A stretch of DNA of 64,000 nucleotides from Duganella sp. Root1480D1 (GCF_001427305.1 NZ_LMFZ01000003.1:175836-239835); one strand, 5' to 3'. Shown: positions 8,946 through 18,105, numbered from the stretch's first letter. Notes: a model not told the origin generated them from the sequence alone. Made by a program: numbers and translations.

Positions 8946-9362
8946 TCAGGCGGTGCGCAGCGCACTGTGGATGCGGCGGGCGTCGATGCTCAGGCTTCCT
9001 GCGCCGAAGGCGGCAATCTGCAGCAAGCCGCCAGCCATCGCCAGGTTCTTCATCAGGTGGATCATCTGGTTCTGGTCGGCGATCGCGCTGTGGAAGACCA
9101 AGCCGGTCAGAATCGAGAACCCGGCCAATGCCAGTGCCACCGGGCGCGTGTACAAGCCGGCCACCAGCAGCAGGCCGCCGACCACTTCGATGCCGATCGC
9201 GCCGACCAGCGCCAGTTCAGGGAACGGCAGCCCCATGGCGTTGATGTAGCCAAGGGTAGTGCCAGGATTGGCGATCTTGCCTATGCCGCTCATCACGAAA
9301 ATGGCAGCCATCAGGATGCGGCCGATGAGTGGCAGGACGGCGGCGTTGGTCTGGTTATTCAT
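8946..9362 (-). CDS. DoxX family membrane protein
   Basis: 138 aa protein with four predicted membrane helices. The pattern RILMAAIFVMSGIGKIANP at the N-terminus, followed by a glycine-rich second helix and a conserved LIHLMKNLAMAGGLL segment, identifies the DoxX family. Family members are associated with redox or thiol-stress functions but the activity here is unknown. AAGGAGTCACACC precedes the ATG. It is upstream of the universal stress protein gene on the same strand, with a 60-nt gap. Confidence 0.9.
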   Translation of the reverse strand: MNNQTNAAVLPLIGRILMAAIFVMSGIGKIANPGTTLGYINAMGLPFPELALVGAIGIEVVGGLLLVAGLYTRPVALALAGFSILTGLVFHSAIADQNQMIHLMKNLAMAGGLLQIAAFGAGSLSIDARRIHSALRTA

Positions 9363-9461
9363 GGTGTGACTCCTTCAGGGAATGTGTTGTTGATGAAGTC
9401 ATCTTATGCCGCACAGACCTATTCTGGAAGCCAATATATTTAGATGCAATGTATCGTCAAA

Positions 9462-9917
9462 TCAGATGGATTGCTCCTGTAGAAGCAAGGCCAGTTGCTG
9501 CCTTAATTTGGCGTTGGAGGGTTGGCTATGCGGGTGGCCGGCGTTTTCCACCGCCACGGCGAGCGGCAAATCCATCGCGCTCAGGTGGCCGAGGAACCAG
9601 CGCGGCAGCCGTTCGAGCAGGGCGCGGGCACCGGCGGGATCGGCCTGCGCGACGGGCAGGGCGTGCTGCAGCGCCGCCAGTGCCCGGCGGTGGGCTGCGC
9701 GGTGTTCATGCTCCGTGGGGTAATAAAGCTGGTCCATCAAGGCTTCTTCCTCGGCGAAATCGAGGGCCAGGGCGCTAAGCAGCCCGGCGATGCGGCTCGG
9801 CAGCGAGCTATCGTCGGCGTCGATGGTTGCGTGAATGGCTTGCAGCAAGGCGCGGTGGGAAGCATCCATCTCGGCCACGCCAGTTTCCAGCAGCGGGCTC
9901 CATTCGAGGCGTTGCAT
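9462..9917 (-). CDS. Bacteriohemerythrin-like protein with one substituted iron ligand
   Basis: 151 aa hemerythrin-fold protein. Candidate iron ligands are His21 (MDASH), Glu57, His72, His76, His111 and Asp116 (GHLSAMD). The usual HFxxEE motif reads Asp53-Phe-Ala-Glu-Glu-Glu, so the His that normally binds one iron is an Asp. This may change oxygen or NO binding. The ATG at 9917 has AAGGAG 7 nt upstream and is better than the in-frame start at 9983. Canonical bacteriohemerythrins carry O2 or sense redox state; this one could be a variant or a non-functional site. It is a free-standing domain without a signalling partner. Confidence 0.85.
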   Translation of the reverse strand: MQRLEWSPLLETGVAEMDASHRALLQAIHATIDADDSSLPSRIAGLLSALALDFAEEEALMDQLYYPTEHEHRAAHRRALAALQHALPVAQADPAGARALLERLPRWFLGHLSAMDLPLAVAVENAGHPHSQPSNAKLRQQLALLLQEQSI

Positions 9918-10007
9918 GGTGGTCTCCTTGTCTATTCCGCCAGTGTCGCCCGGCGCAGACAGGGATTCCATGACCCAGATCAACTGGCGTATTGTTCACC
10001 TACCCCT

Positions 10008-10532
10008 TCAGGAAGCTGTTTTGCCACCGCGCGATAGAGGGCAGGGTGGTGCCGGTACGGGCTCCTGTTCGGTTCGGTCGATATCGCCTCGTGAAAATAC
10101 GTCTTCGAAACGCAGCTTGCCGGCAAGTACAGCATTGATCTTTGCCTGTTTATTTTCCAGATCGAAGGGATCAATCTCCACAACATTCCCATTGTTTGCT
10201 GCAAAACGTGTCCCGGTTGGCGGAAGGAATGCTACGAAATAGCCACCAACATCCAGCCGCGTGCCACAGCAGCGCTGAGTCGAGAAGGATAGTTCACTGA
10301 CATGATTCGATACTCCGCGGAGTTGGGAGACGATCTTGATGCGCGCGATTACTTCGCTATGCCCCAGGCGATCAGGCGGGCTCTCGCTGACCTGTGCTGA
10401 AACGAGGCGAAAAATGAATATTTGTTGTGCGCTACGGGCGGCAGGCGTATCCAGATACAAAAAGCCGCATGTGCACGCATTGGCCATGTTGCAATACACA
10501 GCTATCAATAAAAGAAAAATACCTTTAACCAT
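10008..10532 (-). CDS. Secreted Cys-containing protein of unknown function, TIMP/NTR-like start
   Basis: 174 aa protein with a clear N-terminal signal peptide (MVKGIFLLLIAVYCNMANA) and predicted cleavage just before Cys-Thr-Cys-Gly. A C-x-C at the mature N-terminus followed by a beta-rich body with a later Cys-Cys pair resembles the TIMP/netrin OB-fold, but this is weak. An in-frame extension runs back to 10916 over the MocR gene on the same strand and is rejected. The start at 10532 gives a perfect signal peptide. The role is unknown. The gene lies downstream of the MocR regulator gene with a 64-nt gap. Confidence 0.7.
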   Translation of the reverse strand: MVKGIFLLLIAVYCNMANACTCGFLYLDTPAARSAQQIFIFRLVSAQVSESPPDRLGHSEVIARIKIVSQLRGVSNHVSELSFSTQRCCGTRLDVGGYFVAFLPPTGTRFAANNGNVVEIDPFDLENKQAKINAVLAGKLRFEDVFSRGDIDRTEQEPVPAPPCPLSRGGKTAS

Positions 10533-10596
10533 GCTGGGGATTCTTTCTATAACAAAGGCAATGGGGCAAGTCAGCTCTTGGGTGTTTCCTGGACAG

Positions 10597-11997
10597 TTAA
10601 ACCACAGCAGGGTTGAACGGCTCGGGGCGCCGCACAAGCAGATGGGACAGCCGTTGAAGACCGGCCTGTAAGCGTCCACGGTCCTTGACGTTACCCAAAC
10701 TGATCCGAATCGCATTCCCCGATGGGCCGCCGGTTGCGAATGCCTCCGCCGTTGTAACTGCGATGCCCTCGCTGTCGGCGGCGCGCGCAAGCTGCGAGGA
10801 GTTCCAGTACGCCGGCAACTCGAGCCATACATGCAGGCCGTCCCCGGTGCCGCAGTACCGCCCCGCGAAGATATCCCGGGCCATCCGCTGGCGCAGGCGC
10901 GCCTCGTTGCGCACACCTGCCATCAGTCCCTCAGCCGAACCGTCGAAGATCCACTGCGTGGCCAGTGCGGCTGTCAGGGGAGCGACCATCAGCGCAAATG
11001 AACGTAGCGCGACCAGGAAACGTTCGCGTTCGTGCGGGTCGCGTATCAGCACGTAGGCGACGCGCAAGCCGGGCGTCAGGCATTTCGACAGGGTTGAGAT
11101 GTAGTACACCTGTTCCGGGGCAAGCGTGGCAAGAGGTGTTGGCGCGGCATCGGCAAGCAGCCAGTAGGGATCGTCCTCGACGATGCGTACATTGCAGCGC
11201 TGCGCGATGCTGGCCAGCTCCTTGCGCCGGCCTTCCGGCATGGTGACGGCGGTCGGGTTCTGTAAAGTCGGATTGAGGTAGACCAGCCCAGGCTTATGTT
11301 GGCGGCACGCTTCCTCAAGCATCTGCGGCACCATCCCGTGCTTGTCCGCATCCACCGCAATGATGTGCCGTCCGAATTGGCTCGCTGCGGCACGCAAGCC
11401 GGGGTAATTCGTTGGCTCTGCCAGGATAACGCCGCCAGGCTCCGTCAGCGCAAGGATCAGTGCGGCGATCGCCGCTTGCGCACCCGGACAGACAACCACC
11501 TGCCGGAAATCCTGATGCCCAAACATCGGTTCGAGCCATTTGGCGCCGGCCTGGCGGTCGGAGTCGCTACCTCCGGCCAAATGGTAAGTCATCAGCAATT
11601 CATTGTCTGCCCTCATCAGTACCTGGGACAAACCTTGTTTCAACATGTCGTCGAAGTCCACGCCGTCCGGCGGTGGCGGGGTATTCATGCTCAGGTCGAG
11701 GATCGAGGCCAGTTCGACTTTCGGCGCTGCGACATAGGTGCCGCGCGCGCCGCGGCCTTCCAGCAAGTTGCGGCGCCGGGCTTCATCGTAGGCGCGCGTG
11801 ATTGTCGTCAGGTCGACGTCCAGCTGCGCCGCCAACTGGCGCTGCGGAGGCAGGCGGTCTCCCGGTGTCAGCGATCCGTCCGCCACCGCCGCCTGCAAGG
11901 CATCCGCAATCTGCAGAAAACGTGGTCCGCCGTGCACGGCCAATCGCGGCAGCCAGATTGCCAAATTTTGATCTTGTACGGTTTTCAACTGGGACAA
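10597..11997 (-). CDS. MocR-type regulator (GntR HTH fused to PLP aminotransferase domain)
   Basis: 466 aa. The N-terminal winged helix of the GntR type covers about residues 20-95 (IADALQAAVADGSLTPGDRLP, then DLTTITRAYDEARRRNLL). The rest is a fold-type I aminotransferase domain with the PLP lysine in YISTLSKCLTPGLR. MocR proteins bind a PLP adduct and control amino-acid, vitamin or GABA-related genes, usually a divergent neighbour. Here the divergent neighbour is a tiny membrane protein at 12093 followed by an SDR gene. The effector is not deducible. Confidence 0.92.
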   Translation of the reverse strand: MSQLKTVQDQNLAIWLPRLAVHGGPRFLQIADALQAAVADGSLTPGDRLPPQRQLAAQLDVDLTTITRAYDEARRRNLLEGRGARGTYVAAPKVELASILDLSMNTPPPPDGVDFDDMLKQGLSQVLMRADNELLMTYHLAGGSDSDRQAGAKWLEPMFGHQDFRQVVVCPGAQAAIAALILALTEPGGVILAEPTNYPGLRAAASQFGRHIIAVDADKHGMVPQMLEEACRQHKPGLVYLNPTLQNPTAVTMPEGRRKELASIAQRCNVRIVEDDPYWLLADAAPTPLATLAPEQVYYISTLSKCLTPGLRVAYVLIRDPHERERFLVALRSFALMVAPLTAALATQWIFDGSAEGLMAGVRNEARLRQRMARDIFAGRYCGTGDGLHVWLELPAYWNSSQLARAADSEGIAVTTAEAFATGGPSGNAIRISLGNVKDRGRLQAGLQRLSHLLVRRPEPFNPAVV

Positions 11998-12092
11998 TTT
12001 GTCTCAATGTATGGAAATTGCTTTCAAGTAGTATGCTTCAGAAAGTGTGGCAACGCCATAGTGTCAAGTCATAGCCTGGAAATACTCAAAAT

Positions 12093-12335
12093 ATGGAATG
12101 GATCCCTATAGTCCTCGTTACGTTCAAGGTTCTCGTGCTCGGCACGGGCATGTTCTTCGCGATCAAGTGGCATTACGATCAAGGGAAAAAGGAGCCGGAG
12201 AAGGCGAAGGAGAGGCGGGCGGTGCTGCGCGCGGGCGGCAAGGTGGCGGCAGGGTTCGCGCTATCGCTCCTGGGCCTGGGGCTCGCCACCGTCGTCCTTG
12301 GCAGGATGTTAGGCTTGGACTTGACCTTCCCATAA
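12093..12335 (+). CDS. Small membrane protein, two transmembrane segments
   Basis: 80 aa protein with membrane segments at about residues 4-24 and 50-72 separated by a strongly charged Lys/Glu loop (YDQGKKEPEKAKERRAV). It is too short for a transporter subunit and resembles uncharacterised small inner-membrane proteins of Burkholderiales. It starts 95 nt from the divergent MocR gene and ends 20 nt before the SDR gene. It may be the first gene of a MocR-controlled unit. Function unknown. Confidence 0.65.
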   Translation: MEWIPIVLVTFKVLVLGTGMFFAIKWHYDQGKKEPEKAKERRAVLRAGGKVAAGFALSLLGLGLATVVLGRMLGLDLTFP

Positions 12336-12355
12336 TACGAGGAGCTCGCAAACTG

Positions 12356-13102
12356 ATGAACATGGAAAAGATACTGATCGTGACAGGCGCCAGCCGAGGC
12401 ATTGGCGCTGCCATCGCGCGCCGGGCGGCGGCGGATGGCTGGGCGGTGGCCGTGAACTACCAGCGCGACGCCGATGCGGCTGCGCGGGTGGTGGCGGACA
12501 TCGAAGCGGCCGGTGGCCGGGCGCTGGCGGTGCAGGCGGATGTGGCGCGCGACGAGGATATCGAGCGCCTGTTCGCCACGGTCGAACGTGAACTGGGGCC
12601 GGTGACGGGGCTGGTGAACAATGCCGGCATCACGGGCGGGCTGGGGACGTTTGCCGATACCAGTGCGGCGACCGTGGAGCAGGTGTTCCGCACCAATGTT
12701 CTGGGCCTGATGCAGGCCAGCCGCCGTGCACTGGCGGCGTTCCGGGCGCAGGGCCAGGGCGGGGTGATCGTCAATATCAGCTCCACGGCGGCGACAGCGG
12801 GCAGTCCGAATGAATATGTGACTTACGCGGCCAGCAAGGCCGCAGTCGACACCTTCACCATGGGCCTTGGCAAAGAGGTCGCACCCGAGGGCATCCGCGT
12901 CTGCGGCGTGGCGCCGGGAACCACTCAGACCGATATCCACGCCACTTCCGGTGATGCGGGAAGGCCGGCGCGGGTGGCGGCCCGCATCCCGATGGGGCGC
13001 GTCGGCGAGCCGGAAGAAATCGCGGAAGCTGCTGTGTGGCTGTTATCGCCCGCGGCGCGCTATATCACCGGCACGACGATCCGCGTCTCCGGCGGCGCCT
13101 GA
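12356..13102 (+). CDS. SDR family oxidoreductase
   Basis: 248 aa classical short-chain dehydrogenase/reductase. NAD(P) motif TGASRGIG at residues 10-17, NNAG motif, catalytic Ser in NISSTAAT and Tyr/Lys in YAASK. The C-terminal region (PMGRVGEPEEIAEAAVWLLS, then TGTTIRVSGG) is typical of FabG/glucose-dehydrogenase-like enzymes; in family members Arg after the glycine-rich motif favours NADPH. ACGAGGAG lies about 10 nt before the ATG at 12356. It converges with the Nudix gene with no gap. The substrate is unknown. Confidence 0.92.
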   Translation: MNMEKILIVTGASRGIGAAIARRAAADGWAVAVNYQRDADAAARVVADIEAAGGRALAVQADVARDEDIERLFATVERELGPVTGLVNNAGITGGLGTFADTSAATVEQVFRTNVLGLMQASRRALAAFRAQGQGGVIVNISSTAATAGSPNEYVTYAASKAAVDTFTMGLGKEVAPEGIRVCGVAPGTTQTDIHATSGDAGRPARVAARIPMGRVGEPEEIAEAAVWLLSPAARYITGTTIRVSGGA

Positions 13103-13522
13103 TCACCAGTCGATCGACAGCAGCCGCGTCGCCATGCGCGGCCAGCACAAGGAACTCAGTTCCGCGCGCGAGGCCCAGCGGAAGCCATCGGCTTCCGGCG
13201 TCGGCTCGCCGGTGCGCTGGTGGGGAAAGAAGCTGGTGCAGCGCAGGTGATCGAGGCTGCACAGCTGGTCGCCGGTCTCCACTTTGAAGAGGTGCAGGCG
13301 CTTGTCGGGGCGATAGCTGAATTCGCCCAGGTCTTCGAAAAGGGCGGCATCGAAATCCAGCCCGGCTTCTTCGAATAATTCGCGGCGTGCCGATTGCAGC
13401 GGCGTTTCGCCGGGATCCTGCAAGCCTTTGGGAATGTCCCAGCTGGCGGTCCCGGTTACATGGCAAAGCAGTACCTGGCGGGCTGAATTGAGCACCAGGG
13501 TGCCACATGAAACTTGCTGCAT
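13103..13522 (-). CDS. Nudix hydrolase
   Basis: 139 aa. The complete Nudix box is present from Gly33 to Leu55 (G-x5-E-x7-R-E-L-F-E-E-A-G-L), which binds the divalent metal and cleaves nucleoside-diphosphate-linked compounds. The preceding SWDIPKG motif and the modest size suggest a general housecleaning or diadenosine-polyphosphate-type enzyme. I prefer the ATG at 13522, with AAAGGA about 9 nt upstream, over the start at 13549. Its stop abuts the SDR stop on the other strand. Confidence 0.9.
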   Translation of the reverse strand: MQQVSCGTLVLNSARQVLLCHVTGTASWDIPKGLQDPGETPLQSARRELFEEAGLDFDAALFEDLGEFSYRPDKRLHLFKVETGDQLCSLDHLRCTSFFPHQRTGEPTPEADGFRWASRAELSSLCWPRMATRLLSIDW

Positions 13523-13751
13523 GTCCTTGATTCCTTTGCTTTTTGCCACATTTTATGATTTCCCAATAGATAGTGAAAGTACTCTAGGGAAACTTCTCGA
13601 CAGTCACAAAGCACTGTTATAAAGTGTGAGAATTCAGAAGGCGTGCCCCCAACGCCCAGTCTTTTTACCCACACCAAATATTCGCGCACGCAAGCCAGGA
13701 CCGGCAGGCGGCGCTGTTTTATTGCCGACGTTTCTTGCCAAGAGTGCCATT

Positions 13752-15002
13752 ATGCCAAAGCTGCACCAGACGCCTGTCCTGATCGCCGTTGCCGGAGCGC
13801 TGCTCGTGCAGCCTGCCGCACATGCCGGGCACACGGGGGATCAGGACGGCACCTGGACTTTCGGCGGCTTCGGCACCCTGAGCGCCGCGCATTCGAGCGA
13901 GAAGCAGGCCGACTATGCAGCCAATCCGCTGAATCCCGGCGAGGCTGGCGCCACGCGCGACTGGAGCTACGCAGTGGACAGCCGCCTCGGCACGCAGCTT
14001 ACGTACAATAATGGCGGCCACTGGTCGGCCGTGCTGCAGGTGGTGGCCGAGCGCCATCTCACGCATTCGTGGACGCCCAAGGTCGAATGGGCGAATGTGC
14101 AATACCAGGTATCGCCGGAACTGAGCCTGCGCCTGGGCCGGATTGCGCTGCCGCTGTTCCTGTCGGGCGATTACCGCAAGGCCAGCTACGCGCTGACTTC
14201 CGTGCGCACGCCGGTGGAACTGTATTCCTCGCTCCCGATCAGTAACAGCGATGGCGTGGACGCCAGCTACCGCTGGAACGTCGGCAATGTAAAGAACACC
14301 ACGCAAGTCTTGTTCGGCGGCACCAGCGTGCCTCTGTCCGACGTTACGCGCGTCAGGGCGCACAAGCTGGCGGGTATTTCCAACACCAGCACCGCCGGAG
14401 CGCTGACCGTGCGCGCCACTGCCATCCAGGGCGAGTTGGAAACCCCGCTGCTGCAAGACCTGTTCTCTGCCATTCGCCAATTCGGCCCGCAGGGTGAGGT
14501 GCTGGCGCGCCGTTATGAGCCGGACCGCAAGCGCGCCACGGTATTTAGCATCGGAGCTTCGTATGATCCGGGCAACTGGTTCGCCATGGGCGAAATAGGG
14601 CGCATCAACGCGCGCTCCATGCTGGGCGATAAGACCGCCGGCTATGTCAGTGGCGGTTATCGCCTGGGCAGCTTCACGCCTTATGCCATCTTCAGCAAGG
14701 TGGTTGCGAATACGCCGAACCAGGTTGCCGGCCTGGACTTGTCAATGCTGCCGCCTCCCTATGCGTCCGCCGGCCAGCGCCTGAATATGGAGTTGAATGG
14801 CCTGCTTAGCATGATCGCGGAACAGGACAGTACCAGCATTGGCATGCGCTGGGATGCCACCAGCAACGCCGCCGTCAAGCTGCAGTTCGACCGCGTGCGC
14901 CCGCGCAGCGGCACCAGCGGCACGCTGTCCAATATCCAGCCCGGCTACCGTTACGGCCGCAGTTTCGGCGTGTTCACCGCCTCGGTGGACTTCGTCTTCT
15001 GA
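13752..15002 (+). CDS. Outer-membrane barrel-like protein (porin-like)
   Basis: 416 aa protein with an N-terminal signal peptide (LIAVAGALLVQPAAHAG, cleavage about residue 28). The mature part alternates short polar loops and amphipathic strands and ends in a terminal Phe (SVDFVF), the usual outer-membrane barrel sorting signal. I start at the ATG at 13752; the frame is open from 13626, but only this start yields a signal peptide. It is 14 nt upstream of a periplasmic binding protein gene and shares an operon with a GGDEF-EAL receptor. Its transport substrate is unknown. Confidence 0.75.
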   Translation: MPKLHQTPVLIAVAGALLVQPAAHAGHTGDQDGTWTFGGFGTLSAAHSSEKQADYAANPLNPGEAGATRDWSYAVDSRLGTQLTYNNGGHWSAVLQVVAERHLTHSWTPKVEWANVQYQVSPELSLRLGRIALPLFLSGDYRKASYALTSVRTPVELYSSLPISNSDGVDASYRWNVGNVKNTTQVLFGGTSVPLSDVTRVRAHKLAGISNTSTAGALTVRATAIQGELETPLLQDLFSAIRQFGPQGEVLARRYEPDRKRATVFSIGASYDPGNWFAMGEIGRINARSMLGDKTAGYVSGGYRLGSFTPYAIFSKVVANTPNQVAGLDLSMLPPPYASAGQRLNMELNGLLSMIAEQDSTSIGMRWDATSNAAVKLQFDRVRPRSGTSGTLSNIQPGYRYGRSFGVFTASVDFVF

Positions 15003-15016
15003 TATCGGAGCTGCAG

Positions 15017-15439
15017 ATGATCCGGAAACTCCTTTGCTGCCTGCTGCTTGTGCTCCTTGCCAGCGCCGCTGCCGCTGCCGAACTGGTGGTGGTGGTGTCC
15101 GCGCGCAGCCCCATCACGAGCCTGCGCGCGGAGCAGGTCGCCGATATCTTCCTCTCCGAAGCGACGCGCTTCCCTGACGGAGGCGAAGTGGTAGCGCTCG
15201 ATTTGCCGATCGGCTCCCCGCTGCGCGACGACTTCTACCTGAAGGTGGCCAGCCGCACCCCGGCACTGATGAAGGCCTACTGGACCAAGAGGATTTTCAC
15301 CGGCCGCGGCCAGCCACCGCGTGAACTGCCCAATAGCCAGGCGGTGCGCAAGCTGGTGGCCGATAACCCTAACCTGATCGGCTACATCGACCGCAGCGCG
15401 CTCGATGGCAGCGTGCGTCCGGTGCTGGTGGTGCACTGA
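15017..15439 (+). CDS. Small periplasmic substrate-binding protein (PstS-like fold)
   Basis: 140 aa protein with signal peptide (LLCCLLLVLLASAAAAA). The mature sequence (VSARSPITSLRAEQVADIFLSEATRFPDGG, then YWTKRIFTGRGQPP and NPNLIGYID) matches small phosphate-ABC-transporter-type binding proteins that are half the size of PstS. No permease or ATPase lies nearby. Instead it sits between a porin-like protein and a membrane c-di-GMP enzyme whose gene starts 2 nt later. It may deliver a ligand signal to that receptor; this is inference from position. Confidence 0.8.
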   Translation: MIRKLLCCLLLVLLASAAAAAELVVVVSARSPITSLRAEQVADIFLSEATRFPDGGEVVALDLPIGSPLRDDFYLKVASRTPALMKAYWTKRIFTGRGQPPRELPNSQAVRKLVADNPNLIGYIDRSALDGSVRPVLVVH

Positions 15440-15441
15440 TC

Positions 15442-18087
15442 ATGAAACGCTGGCTGCGCATGTGCCTTGAGACGCAAGTCTCGCTGCCCCTGTTCACCAT
15501 CGTCCTGCTTGCGGTGGTATGGGGCACCACGCTGCACTTCATCGACAGCGAGGCCGCCGCTTCGCGCGAACTGGCCGCCGAATCGGCCAGTGAGCTGATC
15601 GCCACTTACGAAGCGCAGGTGGCGCGCAGTATCAATGGCATCGAGCAAACCTTGCAAGTGCTGAAGTACAGTGCGGAGAGCCACGGCGCACAAGGCGCCT
15701 TGCCGGAACTGCAGGCGCATGGCTTGCTGCCGTCCGGACTGGTATTCATCGTCAGCATCGTCGATGCCCAGGGCAATACGGTTGCCAGCAATCCTGCAGC
15801 GCTGTCGATCAATGTCGCGCAGCAGGAATACTTCCGCTTCCACCAGCAGCACCGCAGCAGCTACACCTTCATTTCGCATGCGATGCGCGATGAAGCAAAT
15901 GAGGACTGGCACCTGCATTTCACGCGCCGGCTGGACGACAAGGAGGGCGAATTTTCCGGCGTGGTGATCGTGGAAGTCGAGCCGGCGTACTTTACCAGTG
16001 GCTATGAACGCAGCCGCCTGGGCGAACACGGCATGCTAGGCCTGGTCGGCGACGACGGCGTGGTGCGCGCGCTGCGCGTGGGCGACAAGCAATCGTTCGG
16101 CCAACAGATCGACCTGGCGGCCCTGCAGGCGCGCCGCGGCCTGCCCGTCGCCCTCAAGCTGGACGGCGTCAATCGCTATATGGCGGTGCGCCAGCTGGCT
16201 GGCTTGCGCCTGAGCGCCATGGTGGGCCTGTCGGAGCAGGAGCAGATGGCCGGCTTCGCGGCCCAACGCCGCCAGTTGCTGTGGGAAGCAGGCGTTGCCA
16301 GCGCGGTGCTGATCCTGCTGGCGGCCCTGGTCTGGGCCTGCGTCTGGCAGGGTGCCAAGGCGCGCCGCCGCATCCGCCGTGCGCAGGAAACCTACGCCGC
16401 TGCCTCCGAGTCGAATATGGATGCCTTCTTCGTGCTGCGCGCCATCCGCAACAAGGATGGCGTGGTGGTGGACTTCAAGTTCGCCGCCGTCAACCTGAGG
16501 GCCGAGCAACTGACTGGCCGCAGCCGCACCGAACTGCGCGCGCAAACCCTGTGCGGCTGGATGCCGGCGGCGCGCCATAATGGCATGTTCGAGCGATTGG
16601 CATACGTGACCATGCACGGCGGCGTGCACCAGGAAGAGGGCCCGAATATGGTGCCGCAGTTGCAGGCGGAATGGCTGCACTGGCAGGTGGTGGGCGTGGA
16701 AGGCGGGGTAGTGGCGATCGTGCGCGACATCACGGAGCGCAAGCGCGCCGAGGAGCGCATCTACCACATGGCGCACCATGACACCTTGACCGGCCTGCCG
16801 AACCGCAGCCTGATTTGCGACCGCCTGGAGCAATCGATCGCGCACGCGGAGCGCAACAGCGAATCGGTGCTGGTGGCCTTCATCGACCTTGACAGCTTCA
16901 AGCTGGTCAACGACACGCTGGGCCACAACGCCGGCGATGAACTGCTGAAGGAAGTAGCTGGCCGCATGGTTGGCTGCGTGCGGCGCGAAGACACCGTGGG
17001 CCGTTTCGGCGGCGACGAATTCGTGCTGGTGCTGCCGCACGTGAACGACAATCCGCTGGTGCTGGTGCCGTTGCTGAACAAGATCCTCGAATCCGTGGTG
17101 CTTCCGATCATGCTGGAAGGGCAGAAAATGCAGGTCAGTTGCTCGATCGGCGTTGCCGTCTATCCGCGCGACGGCCGCGATGTCGATACGCTGATGATGC
17201 ATGCCGATGCCGCCATGTACCGCGCCAAGGACAGCGGCAAGAACAACTGCCAGTTCTACACCCGCGAGATGAACGCCGGCCTGGAAGAAAAGCTGGCACT
17301 GACCGAAGGCTTGCGCAAGGCCCTGGAAGAACAGCAGTTCTCGCTGGCCTACCAGCCCAAGGTGAACCTGGAATCGGGCCGCATGTTCGGCGTGGAAGCG
17401 CTGCTGCGCTGGCAGCATCCGCAGCGTGGTGCGGTGTCGCCGGCACAGTTCATTCCACTGGCGGAAGAGCATGGCCTGATCATCCCGATCGGCGAATGGG
17501 CGCTGCGCGAAGCGTGCCGCCAGGCCTGCGCCTGGCAAAACGCCGGCTTGCCACCGCTGGTGGTGTCGGTCAATGTCTCGGCGCGCCAGTTCGACGACCC
17601 GCGCCTGGTCGAGCGTGTGGCGGCCGCCCTCAAGTGGAGCGGGCTGGACCCGCAATGGCTGGAGCTGGAAGTCACCGAGAGCATGATCATGCGCGACACC
17701 GCGCAGTCGGTGGCCAAGATGCGCCAGCTCGAAGCGATGGGCATCACGCTGGCGATCGACGATTTCGGCACCGGTTATTCCAGCCTGGCGGCATTGAAGT
17801 CCTTCCCGATCAGCCGCCTGAAGATCGACCAGAGCTTCGTGCGCGACCTGGTGGCCAACCCCGACGACCAGGCCATCACCTGCGCCATCATTTCGCTGTC
17901 GCACCAGCTTGACATGCGCGTGATCGCGGAGGGCGTGGAGACGGAGCAGCAGCGCAGCTTCCTGAAGCAGCATGGCTGCGATGAGATGCAGGGCTATCTG
18001 TTCAGCCGTCCGGTGCCGCCGCAGGAAATCACCGCCATGCTGCTCGGCGAAGAATCCGGCGCGGAGGTTACAATGCTTGCTCCCTGA
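15442..18087 (+). CDS. Membrane GGDEF-EAL protein with periplasmic dCACHE and PAS domains
   Basis: 881 aa c-di-GMP enzyme. A membrane segment (about 14-34), a periplasmic dCACHE-type sensor (about 35-275), a second membrane segment (about 283-305), a PAS-like region (about 315-430), GGDEF (about 440-600) and EAL (about 615-870). The GGDEF motif is intact, and Arg-Arg-Glu-Asp five residues upstream fits the RxxD inhibitory site. EALLRW and DDFGTGYSSL are intact in the EAL domain, so both synthesis and hydrolysis are chemically possible. Operon partners are a periplasmic binding protein 2 nt upstream and a porin-like protein. Confidence 0.93.
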   Translation: MKRWLRMCLETQVSLPLFTIVLLAVVWGTTLHFIDSEAAASRELAAESASELIATYEAQVARSINGIEQTLQVLKYSAESHGAQGALPELQAHGLLPSGLVFIVSIVDAQGNTVASNPAALSINVAQQEYFRFHQQHRSSYTFISHAMRDEANEDWHLHFTRRLDDKEGEFSGVVIVEVEPAYFTSGYERSRLGEHGMLGLVGDDGVVRALRVGDKQSFGQQIDLAALQARRGLPVALKLDGVNRYMAVRQLAGLRLSAMVGLSEQEQMAGFAAQRRQLLWEAGVASAVLILLAALVWACVWQGAKARRRIRRAQETYAAASESNMDAFFVLRAIRNKDGVVVDFKFAAVNLRAEQLTGRSRTELRAQTLCGWMPAARHNGMFERLAYVTMHGGVHQEEGPNMVPQLQAEWLHWQVVGVEGGVVAIVRDITERKRAEERIYHMAHHDTLTGLPNRSLICDRLEQSIAHAERNSESVLVAFIDLDSFKLVNDTLGHNAGDELLKEVAGRMVGCVRREDTVGRFGGDEFVLVLPHVNDNPLVLVPLLNKILESVVLPIMLEGQKMQVSCSIGVAVYPRDGRDVDTLMMHADAAMYRAKDSGKNNCQFYTREMNAGLEEKLALTEGLRKALEEQQFSLAYQPKVNLESGRMFGVEALLRWQHPQRGAVSPAQFIPLAEEHGLIIPIGEWALREACRQACAWQNAGLPPLVVSVNVSARQFDDPRLVERVAAALKWSGLDPQWLELEVTESMIMRDTAQSVAKMRQLEAMGITLAIDDFGTGYSSLAALKSFPISRLKIDQSFVRDLVANPDDQAITCAIISLSHQLDMRVIAEGVETEQQRSFLKQHGCDEMQGYLFSRPVPPQEITAMLLGEESGAEVTMLAP

Positions 18088-18105
18088 TGAATGAACAAGC
18101 ATTAA

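Noticed and set aside
12163..12940. Alternative minus-strand proteins across the SDR gene
   Set aside because: The plus-strand SDR has intact TGxxxGIG, NNAG and YxxxK motifs and a good ribosome binding site; the minus frames have neither.
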